Source: Inhella gelatinilytica (GTDB taxonomy: Bacteria > Pseudomonadota > Gammaproteobacteria > Burkholderiales > Burkholderiaceae_C). From it: a stretch of DNA of 64,000 bases. The notes below the pieces were generated by a model. The model saw only the letters and a program-made list of their open reading frames with translations. It did no database searches and had not been told where the DNA came from. The stretch is taken from assembly GCF_016093295.1 (NCBI RefSeq), contig NZ_JAEDAL010000001.1:372001-436000 (forward strand), written 5' to 3'. A program made the translations under genes and the position numbers. Below are positions 52,727 to 62,900 of this stretch, one piece after another. Numbering within the stretch: the stretch's first letter is position 1; every line of letters begins with the position of its first letter.

Positions 52727-53605
52727 TCAGCCACCGATGGCGGCGGCACCCGAAACGATTTCCGACAGTTCCTTGGTGATCGCGGCCTGACGGGTCTTGT
52801 TGTAGACCAGCTTCAGTTCCTTGATCAGGTTGCCGGCGTTGTCGGTAGCGGCCTTCATGGCCACCATGCGCGCCGACTGTTCCGAGGCCATGTTTTCCGC
52901 CACGGCTTGGTACACCAGCGATTCCGTGTAGCGCACCAGCAGCTCGTCGATGACGGTCGGGGCGTCCGGTTCGTACAGGTAATCCCAGGCGTGCGAAGCC
53001 TTGGCTTTGGCCTTCAGCCCCTCGGCATTCAAAGGCAACAGCTGCTGCATCACGGGCTCCTGTTTCATCGTGTTGATGAAACGGGTGAAGCACAGATACA
53101 CCGCGCTCAATTCGCCTGCTGCGTACTTGTCGAGCAGCACCTTCACGGGGCCAATCAACTTGTCCAGGTGCGGGGTGTCGCCGAGCTGGGTCGCATGGGC
53201 CACCACAGAAGCACCAATGCGGTTCATGAAACCGAAGCCCTTGTTGCCAATGGCCACGACTTCGGCTTTGTTGCCCGCTTGGTCGATTTCCCGCAGCTTG
53301 CCCGTCACCGTGCGCAGCATGTTGGTATTCAAGCCACCGCACAGGCCCTTGTCGGTGGTCACCAGCACGAGCCCCACCGGCTTGCTGGCGTCGTTGGACA
53401 CCATGAACGGGTGGACGTACTCGGGGTTGGCCATCGACAGATGCCCGGCGATCGTCGCCACCTTGTCACTGTAAGGACGGGCGGTGCGCATGCGGTCCTG
53501 CGCTTTGCGCATCTTGGCCGCCGCGACCATTTCCATGGCCTTGGTGATTTTCTTGGTGTTCTCGACCGACTTGATCTTGGTGCGGATTTCCTTGCCTGCC
53601 GCCAT
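52727..53605 (-). CDS. atpG: F1Fo ATP synthase subunit gamma
   Basis: 292 aa central-stalk subunit. The N-terminal helix is [20 protein letters not shown] with [15 protein letters not shown], and the C-terminal helix is [20 protein letters not shown]. It couples rotation to catalysis. Family length and start match. Confidence 0.97.
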   Translation of the reverse strand: MAAGKEIRTKIKSVENTKKITKAMEMVAAAKMRKAQDRMRTARPYSDKVATIAGHLSMANPEYVHPFMVSNDASKPVGLVLVTTDKGLCGGLNTNMLRTVTGKLREIDQAGNKAEVVAIGNKGFGFMNRIGASVVAHATQLGDTPHLDKLIGPVKVLLDKYAAGELSAVYLCFTRFINTMKQEPVMQQLLPLNAEGLKAKAKASHAWDYLYEPDAPTVIDELLVRYTESLVYQAVAENMASEQSARMVAMKAATDNAGNLIKELKLVYNKTRQAAITKELSEIVSGAAAIGG

Positions 53606-53656
53606 ATCTTCTCCTTAGTGGGAAGCGGGAGCCCGAAGGCCCCCAGGGTGGTCAGA

Positions 53657-55210
53657 TCAAGCGAAAGACTTCTTGAACGACGCGATGGCGTTGTTCAGTT
53701 CGCTTTCGGCATCCTTGTCCATGGCTTTCTGTTCCTCCAGCTTGGCCAACAGAGCGGCGTGGCTGGATTTCAGGAATTGGTGCAAACCATGTTCAAACGA
53801 CAGGACCTTCTTCACCTCGATGTCGTCCAGATAGCCCTTGTTCGCGGCGTAGATCGACGCGGCCATCAGGCTGATGGGCAACGGCTGGTACTGGGCCTGC
53901 TTCAACAGTTCGGTCACGCGGGCACCGCGGTCCAACTGCTTGCGGGTGGCGGCGTCCAGATCGGAAGCAAACTGCGCGAAGGCCGCGAGTTCACGGTACT
54001 GCGCCAAGTCGGTACGGATACCGCCGGACAGGCCCTTGATCAGCTTGGTCTGGGCGGCACCACCGACGCGGGACACCGAGATACCGGCGTTAATGGCCGG
54101 ACGGATACCCGAGTTAAACAGGTTGGTTTCCAGGAAGATCTGACCGTCGGTGATCGAGATCACGTTGGTCGGCACGAAGGCGGACACGTCACCGGCTTGG
54201 GTTTCAATGATGGGCAGAGCGGTCAACGAACCGGTCTTGCCCTTCACTTCACCCTTGGTGAACGCTTCCACGTAGTCGGCGTTCACGCGCGCGGCACGCT
54301 CCAACAGACGGCTGTGGAGATAGAACACGTCGCCGGGGAAGGCTTCGCGGCCGGGCGGACGACGCAGCAGCAGCGAGACCTGGCGATAGGCCACCGCTTG
54401 CTTGGACAGATCGTCATAAATGATCAGGGCGTCTTGACCGCGGTCGCGGAAGTATTCGCCCATCGTGCAGCCCGAATAGGCCGAGACGTACTGCATGGCC
54501 GCCGATTCCGAGGCCGAAGCGGCCACGACGATGGTGTAGTCCATCGCGCCGTTGGCTTCCAGAGCCCGCACCACGTTCTTGATCGACGACGCCTTCTGAC
54601 CGATGGCGACGTAGACGCAGACCATGTTCTGGCCCTTTTGGTTGATGATCGTGTCGATCGCAACCGCGGTCTTGCCAGTCTGACGGTCACCGATGATCAG
54701 CTCGCGCTGGCCACGGCCGATGGGCACCATGGTGTCAATACACTTCAGGCCGGTCTGCACGGGCTGGTCCACCGACTTACGGGCGATCACGCCCGGGGCG
54801 ACCTTCTCGATCACGTCCGTCATCTTGGCGTTGATCGGGCCCTTGCCGTCGATGGGTTGGCCGAGGGCGTTGACCACGCGGCCCACCAATTCGGGGCCCA
54901 CGGGCACTTCCAGAATGCGGCCCGTGCACTTGACGGTTTGGCCTTCGGAGATGTGCTCGTAAGCACCCAGCACCACGGCGCCGACGGAGTCGCGCTCGAG
55001 GTTCAGGGCCAGACCAAAGCTGGGTTGGCCGCTGGCATCCGCCGCGAATTCCAGCATTTCGCCCTGCATCACTTCCGACAGGCCGTGAATGCGGACGATG
55101 CCGTCGGACACCGAAACGACGGTGCCCTGATTGCGAACATCCGCGCTCGGGGCCAGGCCCTCGATGCGGCTCTTGATCAGTTCGGAAATTTCTGCAGGGT
55201 TCAATTGCAT
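53657..55210 (-). CDS. atpA: F1Fo ATP synthase subunit alpha
   Basis: 517 aa non-catalytic nucleotide-binding subunit. Walker A is [14 protein letters not shown], with [18 protein letters not shown] and [18 protein letters not shown] as the alpha signature. It begins [19 protein letters not shown], the family-typical start. Confidence 0.98.
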   Translation of the reverse strand: MQLNPAEISELIKSRIEGLAPSADVRNQGTVVSVSDGIVRIHGLSEVMQGEMLEFAADASGQPSFGLALNLERDSVGAVVLGAYEHISEGQTVKCTGRILEVPVGPELVGRVVNALGQPIDGKGPINAKMTDVIEKVAPGVIARKSVDQPVQTGLKCIDTMVPIGRGQRELIIGDRQTGKTAVAIDTIINQKGQNMVCVYVAIGQKASSIKNVVRALEANGAMDYTIVVAASASESAAMQYVSAYSGCTMGEYFRDRGQDALIIYDDLSKQAVAYRQVSLLLRRPPGREAFPGDVFYLHSRLLERAARVNADYVEAFTKGEVKGKTGSLTALPIIETQAGDVSAFVPTNVISITDGQIFLETNLFNSGIRPAINAGISVSRVGGAAQTKLIKGLSGGIRTDLAQYRELAAFAQFASDLDAATRKQLDRGARVTELLKQAQYQPLPISLMAASIYAANKGYLDDIEVKKVLSFEHGLHQFLKSSHAALLAKLEEQKAMDKDAESELNNAIASFKKSFA

Positions 55211-55251
55211 CTTGGTCTCCCGCCCAGGGTCCAGCCCCAGGCGTTGGATAT

Positions 55252-55785
55252 TTAGGCGGTGAGCTGGGTCTTCATGCGATCCAGGCGGGCGCGCACCGAG
55301 GTGTCGAGCACCTCGTCGCCGACGGTGACGCGAACGCCCCCGATCAGACTGGGCTCGACCTTGACCTCAGGCTTGAGCTTGCGCCCGAAGCGCTGTTCAA
55401 GCACCGCGGTCAGCTCGCCGAGTTGGGCGGCATCCATGGGGAAGGCGCTCTCGACCGTGGCCTCCGCCACGCCCTGGGCAGCACTGGCCAGCGCATGGAA
55501 TTGCGAAGCCACAGCGGGCAGCGCGTCCAAACGACCGTTGTCGAGCACGGTGCGCAGAAAGTTGCGCACCCCATCCGCCAACGGCAGCTTGGCCGCCTCG
55601 ACCATCACGTCAAAGACCTGGCTGGCCGAAGTCTTCGGATGGGCAGCGAATTGGCGCAGGCCGTCGTCGCCCGCCACCAGGGCCAGGGCGTCGATCTGCT
55701 CGCGCCAGCCGTTCAGGTCGTGCTTTTGCGCGACCTGAAACAGCGCTTCCGCGTAGGGACGTGCAATGGTGGCGAGTTCGGCCAT
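55252..55785 (-). CDS. atpH: F1Fo ATP synthase subunit delta
   Basis: 177 aa peripheral-stalk subunit linking F1 to the b-subunits. It has an N-terminal six-helix domain ([20 protein letters not shown]) and a C-terminal [21 protein letters not shown]. It starts directly after the atpF stop. Confidence 0.96.
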   Translation of the reverse strand: MAELATIARPYAEALFQVAQKHDLNGWREQIDALALVAGDDGLRQFAAHPKTSASQVFDVMVEAAKLPLADGVRNFLRTVLDNGRLDALPAVASQFHALASAAQGVAEATVESAFPMDAAQLGELTAVLEQRFGRKLKPEVKVEPSLIGGVRVTVGDEVLDTSVRARLDRMKTQLTA

Positions 55786-56256
55786 TTACAGCTCCGTCTT
55801 CAGACGAGTCAGCAACTCGGCGTGAACGCCGGCGTTGACTTCGCGCTGCAGGATCTGCTCGGCACCCTTGACCGCCAACACGGCGACTTGGTCGCGCAGT
55901 TGCTCGCGGGCACGGATCACCTGCTGGTCGGCGTCCGCTTTGGCCTGGGCCAAAATTTTGGCCCCTTCCTCTTCGGCACGGCGCTTGGCTTCTTCGATCA
56001 GCGCAGCAGCGCGCTTCTCGGCGTCGCCAATCAGCTTGGTCGTCTCGGTGCGGGCCTGAGCCGCCAGGTCGCCTGCGGCCTTGTTCGCATTGGCCAGTTC
56101 GGCCTTGGCGCGATCGGCAGCAGCCAGCCCGTCAGCGATCTTGGCCGCACGCTCGTCCAGGGCCTTGGTGATCGGCGGCCAAATAAAGCGCGCCGTAAAC
56201 CAGGCCAGAACGAGGAACGGAATCCACTGAATGAACAGGGTTGCGTTGATGTTCAC
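55786..56256 (-). CDS. atpF: F1Fo ATP synthase subunit b
   Basis: 156 aa. One N-terminal membrane helix ([20 protein letters not shown]) is followed by a long coiled-coil of charged heptads (about 30-150, [19 protein letters not shown]). It forms the stator dimer. There is only one b gene, as usual for a non-photosynthetic operon. Confidence 0.97.
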   Translation of the reverse strand: MNINATLFIQWIPFLVLAWFTARFIWPPITKALDERAAKIADGLAAADRAKAELANANKAAGDLAAQARTETTKLIGDAEKRAAALIEEAKRRAEEEGAKILAQAKADADQQVIRAREQLRDQVAVLAVKGAEQILQREVNAGVHAELLTRLKTEL

Positions 56257-56292
56257 GGCTTAATTCCTTTCAAGCGTGAAAGGGAGCGGTGA

Positions 56293-57497
<1,205 letters not shown>

Positions 57498-57515
57498 CGT
57501 CGTCCGCTCTGTTCG

Positions 57516-57992
57516 TTAATTTGATTTGCGCAAAGCCCAGAGGCCCCACACATGCACCTTCAAGCACCCAATCAAGCTCACCAGCAAGGCTGGCCAACTC
57601 AATGCGGGCAATGTTTTGACAGCCGCCACCAAGATGGCCACCGTCAACAAGACCTTCACCAACTCCCACACCGCAAAGGCCAGGAGTGCGGCCGTCGGCT
57701 GCACACCGCGTCGACGCAAGCCCCAAGCCATCAAGGCCGAGGGCAGCACTACCGCAGCAGCACCCCACATGGCGGAAACCGCCTGCGGACGTGGCGCGGA
57801 CCCCAAAAGAGCCCACAACCCCGACAGCACCGCGCCGACCAGCGCCTGCACCATCACCACACGCCACGGCGACAACCCAGGTTGCCGCGACTCCAGCGCC
57901 TGAACCTGCTCGCGGGTCCAAGGGGCAACAGGCTGAGACTGGGCCTCTTCTTCGGACCAGGGGTCGCCGGCAGAGCGGTTGGGTTCTGTCAT
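57516..57992 (-). CDS. atpI: ATP synthase subunit I
   Basis: 158 aa with a polar N-terminal 40 residues and four membrane helices (VVMVQALVGAVLSGLWALLG first, KVHVWGLWALRKS at the end). It helps assemble the c-ring and is the first gene of the operon. It is longer at the N-terminus than E. coli AtpI, as usual in betaproteobacteria. Confidence 0.9.
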   Translation of the reverse strand: MTEPNRSAGDPWSEEEAQSQPVAPWTREQVQALESRQPGLSPWRVVMVQALVGAVLSGLWALLGSAPRPQAVSAMWGAAAVVLPSALMAWGLRRRGVQPTAALLAFAVWELVKVLLTVAILVAAVKTLPALSWPALLVSLIGCLKVHVWGLWALRKSN

Positions 57993-58045
57993 GCAACACC
58001 TGAAAGCGAGAAGCGCCCGGCAACACCGGTCAGCAAAACCCTGGG

Positions 58046-58051
58046 AGTATA
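58046..58051 (-). promoter_or_regulatory. Candidate -10 box of the atp operon promoter
   Basis: TATACT on the minus strand lies 54 nt before the atpI start, in the 148-bp gap after the SMP-30 gene. A matching TTGACA-like -35 is not seen at 16-18 nt upstream, so the promoter call is tentative. This gap is the only space for an atp promoter. Confidence 0.4.
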
Positions 58052-58140
58052 GGGGGAAACCTAGGGTTTGGCGCCATGACTTTTGATTGAGCGCAGCCTC
58101 TAGGCGCCCGCGGTGTGGCAGAAAGGGCGGGGGCTCGGCC

Positions 58141-59040
58141 TCAAATTCGAGCCGGAACGACGGGCATTCCGGGCACCGTCACCCGCAACATCAGCAGCGC
58201 GCCCGCCCAGGGCTGGCTCTTCAGCTCTTCCGCTGACCGACCTTCTCGCGCCGTTGTGATGTACAGCGTGCGCAGGTCCGCCCCGCCAAAGCAGGGCATC
58301 GTTGGACAGCGAACCGGCAGTTGAATCTCGGCCAACACCGTTCCCGCCGGACTCAAGCGCAGAAGCCGCTGTCCTTCAAACATCGCCACCCAATACGCCC
58401 CTTCCGCGTCGACCGCCGCCCCGTCCGGCCGCCCGCCATAGGTTTTAAGCGGTTGACTGGAGTCGCGGGCCGCAAACTGCGCCCACACTTGGCGGTCACC
58501 GATCGCTCCGGTGGCCAGGTCATAGGGCAAGCGGTAAATCGCGTGGGCCTTGGTGTCCGCCCAGTACAGGTGCTGGGCATCGGGGCTCCAGGCCAGTCCG
58601 TTGGAGGTGGTAATGCCCGCCGCCATGGCCTGGGCGCCCCCTGGATTGAGCCGGTACAAGTGCGCATCGGGGCGGCGAGCATCATCGATGGTGCCCACCC
58701 ACAGGCGGCCCACCGCGTCCACCTTGCCATCGTTGTAGCGCTGGCGCGCGGGGTCAAAGGGCGGAGGTTGCATGCACTCGCTGCGCCCCGTTGCCGCATC
58801 AAACGACCAGAGACCATCGCGGCGCGCAACGACCAACCCACCTTGGGCGCGAAGAGCCAGGCAACTGGGCTCCGACGCCACCGACCAGCATTCGGGCTCC
58901 GTCGCACCGTCGCGCCAACGCAGAATGTGACGGCGCGCAATGTCCACCGCGTACAGCGCCTGTTCCTGGGGGTGCCACAACGGGGACTCGCCCAGCTCAC
59001 AGCGGTGCGAACCCAGGACCTGAATCGTTTCGGTATGCAT
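58141..59040 (-). CDS. SMP-30/gluconolactonase-family protein
   Basis: 299 aa six-bladed beta-propeller lactonase. The N-terminal LGESPLWHPQEQALYAVDI carries the metal Glu, with NDGKVDAVGRLWVGTI, SNGLAWSPDAQHLYWADT and PDGAAVDAEGAYWVAMF holding the metal-binding Asn/Asp. It hydrolyses sugar lactones such as glucono-1,5-lactone. It lies 34 bp after a GNAT gene and could share its transcript. Confidence 0.92.
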   Translation of the reverse strand: MHTETIQVLGSHRCELGESPLWHPQEQALYAVDIARRHILRWRDGATEPECWSVASEPSCLALRAQGGLVVARRDGLWSFDAATGRSECMQPPPFDPARQRYNDGKVDAVGRLWVGTIDDARRPDAHLYRLNPGGAQAMAAGITTSNGLAWSPDAQHLYWADTKAHAIYRLPYDLATGAIGDRQVWAQFAARDSSQPLKTYGGRPDGAAVDAEGAYWVAMFEGQRLLRLSPAGTVLAEIQLPVRCPTMPCFGGADLRTLYITTAREGRSAEELKSQPWAGALLMLRVTVPGMPVVPARI

Positions 59041-59074
59041 GCCGCCACTCTAGGGGCGTAACGCGACGTAATTG

Positions 59075-59590
59075 CTACGCGTAATACCCGCTTTGCGGTG
59101 CGGTCAGATCCACCTTGAGGTAGTGGGCTCCGGGAATGGGGTTGAAGTAATACGGGGGCACTTCTTCGAACCCCAAGTTCTCGTACAGCCCCCGCGCGGC
59201 CTCCATGTCGTCCAGCGTGTCCAGCAGCATGGTGCTGTAGCCCGCCTCCAGCGCACGGTCGATCAGCGCCTGCGCCACCATTCGGCCCAATCCGAAGCGC
59301 CGAAAGGCGGGGCGGACATACAAGCGCTTCATCTCGCAGGCATTGGGGTAGTCGACGTCGGGCAAGGGCCGGAATCCGCCGCATCCCGCCACCGCCCCAT
59401 CCACCAACGCCAGCAAGAACAAGCCATCCGGCTCCCCGTAGTGCTCGGCCAGTGCGGCCAACTCGTCTTCGAAGCCCTGAAAGCACAAATCCACACCCAG
59501 TTCCTGGGCGTACTCACGGATGATGAATCGGGCGTCTTGCCACTGCGCAGCCTCAGCCGGCGTCAGCAATTGAATGTCGGGCGCACTCAT
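59075..59590 (-). CDS. GNAT-family N-acetyltransferase
   Basis: 171 aa. The acetyl-CoA-binding loop is RPAFRRFGLGRMVAQALI, preceded by CEMKRLYV and followed by the C-terminal GLYENLGFEEVPPYYFNPIPG segment typical of a stand-alone acetyltransferase subgroup. The substrate is unknown. ATG at 59590 is chosen over a GTG four codons upstream. Confidence 0.88.
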   Translation of the reverse strand: MSAPDIQLLTPAEAAQWQDARFIIREYAQELGVDLCFQGFEDELAALAEHYGEPDGLFLLALVDGAVAGCGGFRPLPDVDYPNACEMKRLYVRPAFRRFGLGRMVAQALIDRALEAGYSTMLLDTLDDMEAARGLYENLGFEEVPPYYFNPIPGAHYLKVDLTAPQSGYYA

Positions 59591-59609
59591 GATGGGCCAC
59601 AAAGTGTAG

Positions 59610-60110
59610 TCAGGTCGGGCTGATCCACAGCGGGTGATAGCCCTGACGGGACTCCGCCAGCACCAAGCGGCTGGCGCGCCACGACCAATTGGGCGCGGTG
59701 GCAGGGCGTGAACCGCCGGCCTTGCGGGCGACCGTCACGTGCGGGCGAAAGGGCCGCGAATCCACCGGCAGGCCGATCGAAGCGAGCGTCTCGGCCAAGC
59801 CAGCCTGCAGGTCCACCAAAGCCGCCGGCACGGCCGATGGTCTCAATACCAGCGTGCCATCCCAATCCTGCCAGCGATCGAACTGCAACCCGATGGGGTC
59901 GATGTCCCGCGGCAGCTGTTGTTCGAGCGCCTGCCGCGTCGCTTCAGCCGTTGCCCCCAAAAAATGCAAGGTGAGATGCAAATCGGCAGGCCCGTGTCGC
60001 CGGGCGCCCGAGGTCCACACCACGGTGTCAGCCCATTGCTGGCACCGGTCCGCATCGACACGCCCGGGCCAAAGCGCGAGGAACAAACGCCGCTCAAGCC
60101 CCGCACTCAT
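59610..60110 (-). CDS. thpR: RNA 2',3'-cyclic phosphodiesterase ThpR (2'-5' RNA ligase family)
   Basis: 166 aa 2H phosphoesterase. Both HxTx motifs are intact (DLHLTLHFLG and RPHVTVARK), and RRLFLALWP is the typical start. It opens 2',3'-cyclic phosphates on RNA and can ligate 2'-5' in vitro. It starts 6 bp after the AlaX-like gene, within a mixed operon. Confidence 0.92.
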   Translation of the reverse strand: MSAGLERRLFLALWPGRVDADRCQQWADTVVWTSGARRHGPADLHLTLHFLGATAEATRQALEQQLPRDIDPIGLQFDRWQDWDGTLVLRPSAVPAALVDLQAGLAETLASIGLPVDSRPFRPHVTVARKAGGSRPATAPNWSWRASRLVLAESRQGYHPLWISPT

Positions 60111-60116
60111 CTCAAT

Positions 60117-60839
60117 TCAAGTGACATCCGGGGCGGCAAACCCCAGCACCACCCTGCGCGTCTTGGCCGCCTTCTTTTCAATTTTGGTCACAAGCACAGC
60201 GCCAATGTCAGCGGTGTTGTTCACATGCGTCCCCCCACAGGGCTGCAGGTCAACGCCGTCAATGTCGATCACCCGAACGCGCCCCAGCCCCCGAGGCGGC
60301 TGAACGCTCATGCTTCGCACGAGGCTCGGGTTGGCATCCAACTCCGCCTCGCTGATCCAGCGGTGACGCACCGGCCGGGCGGCAGCCACCCAGTGCGCCA
60401 AGCCCGCATTCAGCGCATCCTTATCAAAGGCCTCGTCCGTATGGAAATCGAGACGCGCGTAGCTTTGGGTGATTGAACAGCCATTAACGGGGTACGGCAA
60501 CAGGGCGCACAGCAAATGCGTGGCGGTGTGAAAGCGCCGGTGGCACTGTCGGCGGTCCGCGTCGATTTCCACGATCACCCGCGTGCCCGGCAACGGTGCG
60601 GCCCCCTCGATGACATGCAAGATAGCCCCCGGGTGCTGTTTGCTTTTGCGGGTATCACCGAACCGCCAACTCACGCCATCCGCATGGATCACGCCCGCGT
60701 CGCCCGCCTGGCCGCCGCCCACCGGATAGGCCACCGTGCGGTCCAAGATCAAACCGCCGTCCTCCTCGAAAGCCAGAACGTTGGCCTCACAGGTCCATTG
60801 GTTGGCATCCTCGCGAAACAGCTCTTCTGTGGAGTCCAT
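60117..60839 (-). CDS. AlaX-type alanyl-tRNA editing protein
   Basis: 240 aa trans-editing protein homologous to the AlaRS editing domain. Zn ligands are visible as HTATH in RRFHTATHLLCALL and in LQPCGGTHVNNTADIG. AlaX proteins hydrolyse Ser-tRNA-Ala or Gly-tRNA-Ala. The ATG shares a base with the phzF-like stop (TGATG); the frame continues upstream, but those residues are not part of the family. Confidence 0.88.
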   Translation of the reverse strand: MDSTEELFREDANQWTCEANVLAFEEDGGLILDRTVAYPVGGGQAGDAGVIHADGVSWRFGDTRKSKQHPGAILHVIEGAAPLPGTRVIVEIDADRRQCHRRFHTATHLLCALLPYPVNGCSITQSYARLDFHTDEAFDKDALNAGLAHWVAAARPVRHRWISEAELDANPSLVRSMSVQPPRGLGRVRVIDIDGVDLQPCGGTHVNNTADIGAVLVTKIEKKAAKTRRVVLGFAAPDVT

Positions 60840-61675
60840 CACAAACGCAGCCTCCCTTCCACCAGCGGCAGCACCGCACCCCCGATCCAGATCCGGTCGC
60901 CGTCCCGTTCGATCTGCACCCGACCCGCACGCCCCAAGGCCGCGCCTTGGGCGGTGACATAGCGATCCGGCGCCAGCCCGGCGCCAATCATCCACCGTGC
61001 CAAGCCCGCCTGCAGGCTGCCGGTGACGGGGTCTTCTGGAATCCCCAGAGCGGGCACGAAAGCGCGCACCTCGAAGGCAGTGTCAGCGCCCGGCGCTTGG
61101 GGTCCGATCACCCCGACTTTGAGCCCGTGCATGGCTTTGAAGTCGGGCTTCAGCGCCAGCACCTCGGCCGCCGTGGCCAGGCGCACCCCCAGCCAGCCCG
61201 GGCCGTTGTCTACCCAGACGACATCCAGCAAACGGGCGCCGGGCAAACTGGCCGCCACCTGGGCCCGGGTTGCGTCGTCTACGGGGCCGGCCCGGCGCAG
61301 CGGAGGGGCGTTGAAGGCCAAACGTCCATCCACCCCCTGGCGCAGGTGAACCAACCCAATGCCGCACTCCTGCACCACCTGTCCGGGTTGTTTCGGCTGG
61401 CCGCCGCTGCTCAGCCACGCATGGGCACTCCCCAGCGTCGGGTGCCCGGCAAACGGCAACTCCCCATTCGGCGTCCAGATGCGCACCCGGTAGTCCGCCG
61501 CCGGGTCGGTGGGAGGCAGCAGAAAAGTGGTTTCGCTGAAGTTGGTCCAGCGGGCCAACTCCTGCATCTGCCCTTCACTGAGGCCCTCGGCATCCACCAC
61601 CACGGCCAGGGGGTTACCCTTTAAGGGCGCGCTGGCAAAAACATCGAGTTCCAGGAAGCGGCGGGAGAAGGTCAT
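60839..61675 (-). CDS. PhzF-family isomerase/epimerase-like protein
   Basis: 278 aa. It has the diaminopimelate-epimerase-like double fold, with the catalytic Glu48 in NFSETTFLLPP, the glycine loop PFAGHPTLGSAHAW and the second-domain loop EDPVTGSLQAGLARW. The family includes the phenazine enzyme PhzF, but most members have unknown substrates. It is coupled by ATGA to the GNAT gene. Confidence 0.9.
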   Translation of the reverse strand: MTFSRRFLELDVFASAPLKGNPLAVVVDAEGLSEGQMQELARWTNFSETTFLLPPTDPAADYRVRIWTPNGELPFAGHPTLGSAHAWLSSGGQPKQPGQVVQECGIGLVHLRQGVDGRLAFNAPPLRRAGPVDDATRAQVAASLPGARLLDVVWVDNGPGWLGVRLATAAEVLALKPDFKAMHGLKVGVIGPQAPGADTAFEVRAFVPALGIPEDPVTGSLQAGLARWMIGAGLAPDRYVTAQGAALGRAGRVQIERDGDRIWIGGAVLPLVEGRLRL

Positions 61676-62139
61676 GTAACAGGGGGCAGGTAAAGATTGG
61701 GGCGCACGATCTCCATGCCGCGCTCCGGCGTGGCCAACGGCACAAAACCATGGCGGGCGTAGAGGGCATGCATGTCGGCGGTGAACAGCACCTGGCGGCG
61801 CAGCCCCTGCAAGTCAGGGTGCTTCAAGCCCTGGCCCACCATCCAGTCCCCCAACCCGAGTCCCCGGTGGTCCTCGTGCAAGAACACGTCGCACAAATAG
61901 GCGAAGGTGGCCCGGTCCGTCACCCAGCGGGCGATGCCCACCTGGCGACGCGGTGCGTCCTCGCACCACAAGTGAAACGCCAGCGAGTTCGCCATGGCAC
62001 GCTCCACGATCTCACGCGGCACGCCCCGGCTCCAATAGGCCCGGGTCAGCATGGCGTGAACCGCCTCGCCATCGAAGTCATCAGGGGCGTCGCTCAGACG
62101 GTAGCGGCGCCCCGCGCGCTCCGTTGTCAGCAGCGTCAT
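61672..62139 (-). CDS. GNAT-family N-acetyltransferase
   Basis: 155 aa. The acetyl-CoA loop is HEDHRGLGLGDWMVGQGL, preceded by FAYLCDVFL, with a C-terminal YARHGFVPLATPERGMEI. It resembles a subgroup of small GNATs of unknown substrate. ATG at 62139 overlaps the methyltransferase stop (ATGA). Confidence 0.88.
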   Translation of the reverse strand: MTLLTTERAGRRYRLSDAPDDFDGEAVHAMLTRAYWSRGVPREIVERAMANSLAFHLWCEDAPRRQVGIARWVTDRATFAYLCDVFLHEDHRGLGLGDWMVGQGLKHPDLQGLRRQVLFTADMHALYARHGFVPLATPERGMEIVRPNLYLPPVT

Positions 62140-62900
62140 GCCGCGGGCCTGCGCAAGATGTGCGCCGCAAACTGCCAGCCGCTCCCGTGACGCGCCATCA
62201 ACTCCCGCCACCCGTCCACTTGGGCACGCACCCGCGCCGCCCCTTCGGGCTCCGACTCGCTCACCCGGTCGGCAAAAGCCAGACGCCCAGCCTCCACCCC
62301 CGCCTCATAAGCCGCCATGGCCGACGCCGAGGCGACCACCCGATGGTCCATCTGCCAGCCGTGCTGATCAAAGACGTCCGGCACCGCGGCATCCGACCAC
62401 AAGTCAGCAGCGGACAGGCCCAGGTCCGAGAGGAACGCAGCCGCCGGTTCGCCCACCCACTCCAATTCACCGACGATCAATGATCCGCCGGGGCGCACCC
62501 GTGCATGGGCCCCACGCAACAGATCCAGAGGGCCGCCGAACGCCTGCGACGAACCCATGCACCACAGCGCATCGAACGGCGGCTCGTCCGCCACGGCGGT
62601 CAGATCTCCCAAACGCCACGCCACCGCACCTTGCAGAGGAAGGCCTTTGCTCCGTGCCCGTGCTTGGGCGATGAAATCGGGGTTGAGGTCCAAACCCAGC
62701 ACCGCAATGGGCGCGGCCTGCGCAAGCGCCAACGCGGACGCGCCGGCCCCACAGCCCACGTCCAGCACGCGCTGAACGCCCGGGCGCGCCACCCGCGCCA
62801 CCAAGTCCTCCAAGGCCTCAGCAGGCAGCGGATTGGCGTGCTTCAAGCCCTGGTGGGCGGCGGCGGACAGGCGCTGAGCAAAGGTGATCGGCGTGTTCAA
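62136..62900 (-). CDS. SAM-dependent class I methyltransferase
   Basis: 254 aa with SAM motif I RVLDVGCGAGASALALAQ and post-I VLGLDLNPDFIAQA. The substrate is unknown. The start is TTG at 62900, inside the TTGA that ends the aminotransferase gene; no ATG gives a family-like N-terminus. Confidence 0.82.
   Translation of the reverse strand: MNTPITFAQRLSAAAHQGLKHANPLPAEALEDLVARVARPGVQRVLDVGCGAGASALALAQAAPIAVLGLDLNPDFIAQARARSKGLPLQGAVAWRLGDLTAVADEPPFDALWCMGSSQAFGGPLDLLRGAHARVRPGGSLIVGELEWVGEPAAAFLSDLGLSAADLWSDAAVPDVFDQHGWQMDHRVVASASAMAAYEAGVEAGRLAFADRVSESEPEGAARVRAQVDGWRELMARHGSGWQFAAHILRRPAA

Noticed and set aside
52907-55255. A 782-codon plus-strand open frame across atpG and atpA
   Set aside because: It is antisense to two unmistakable ATP synthase genes. 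Long antisense frames are expected here because rare codons leave few stops; the protein has no recognisable fold.
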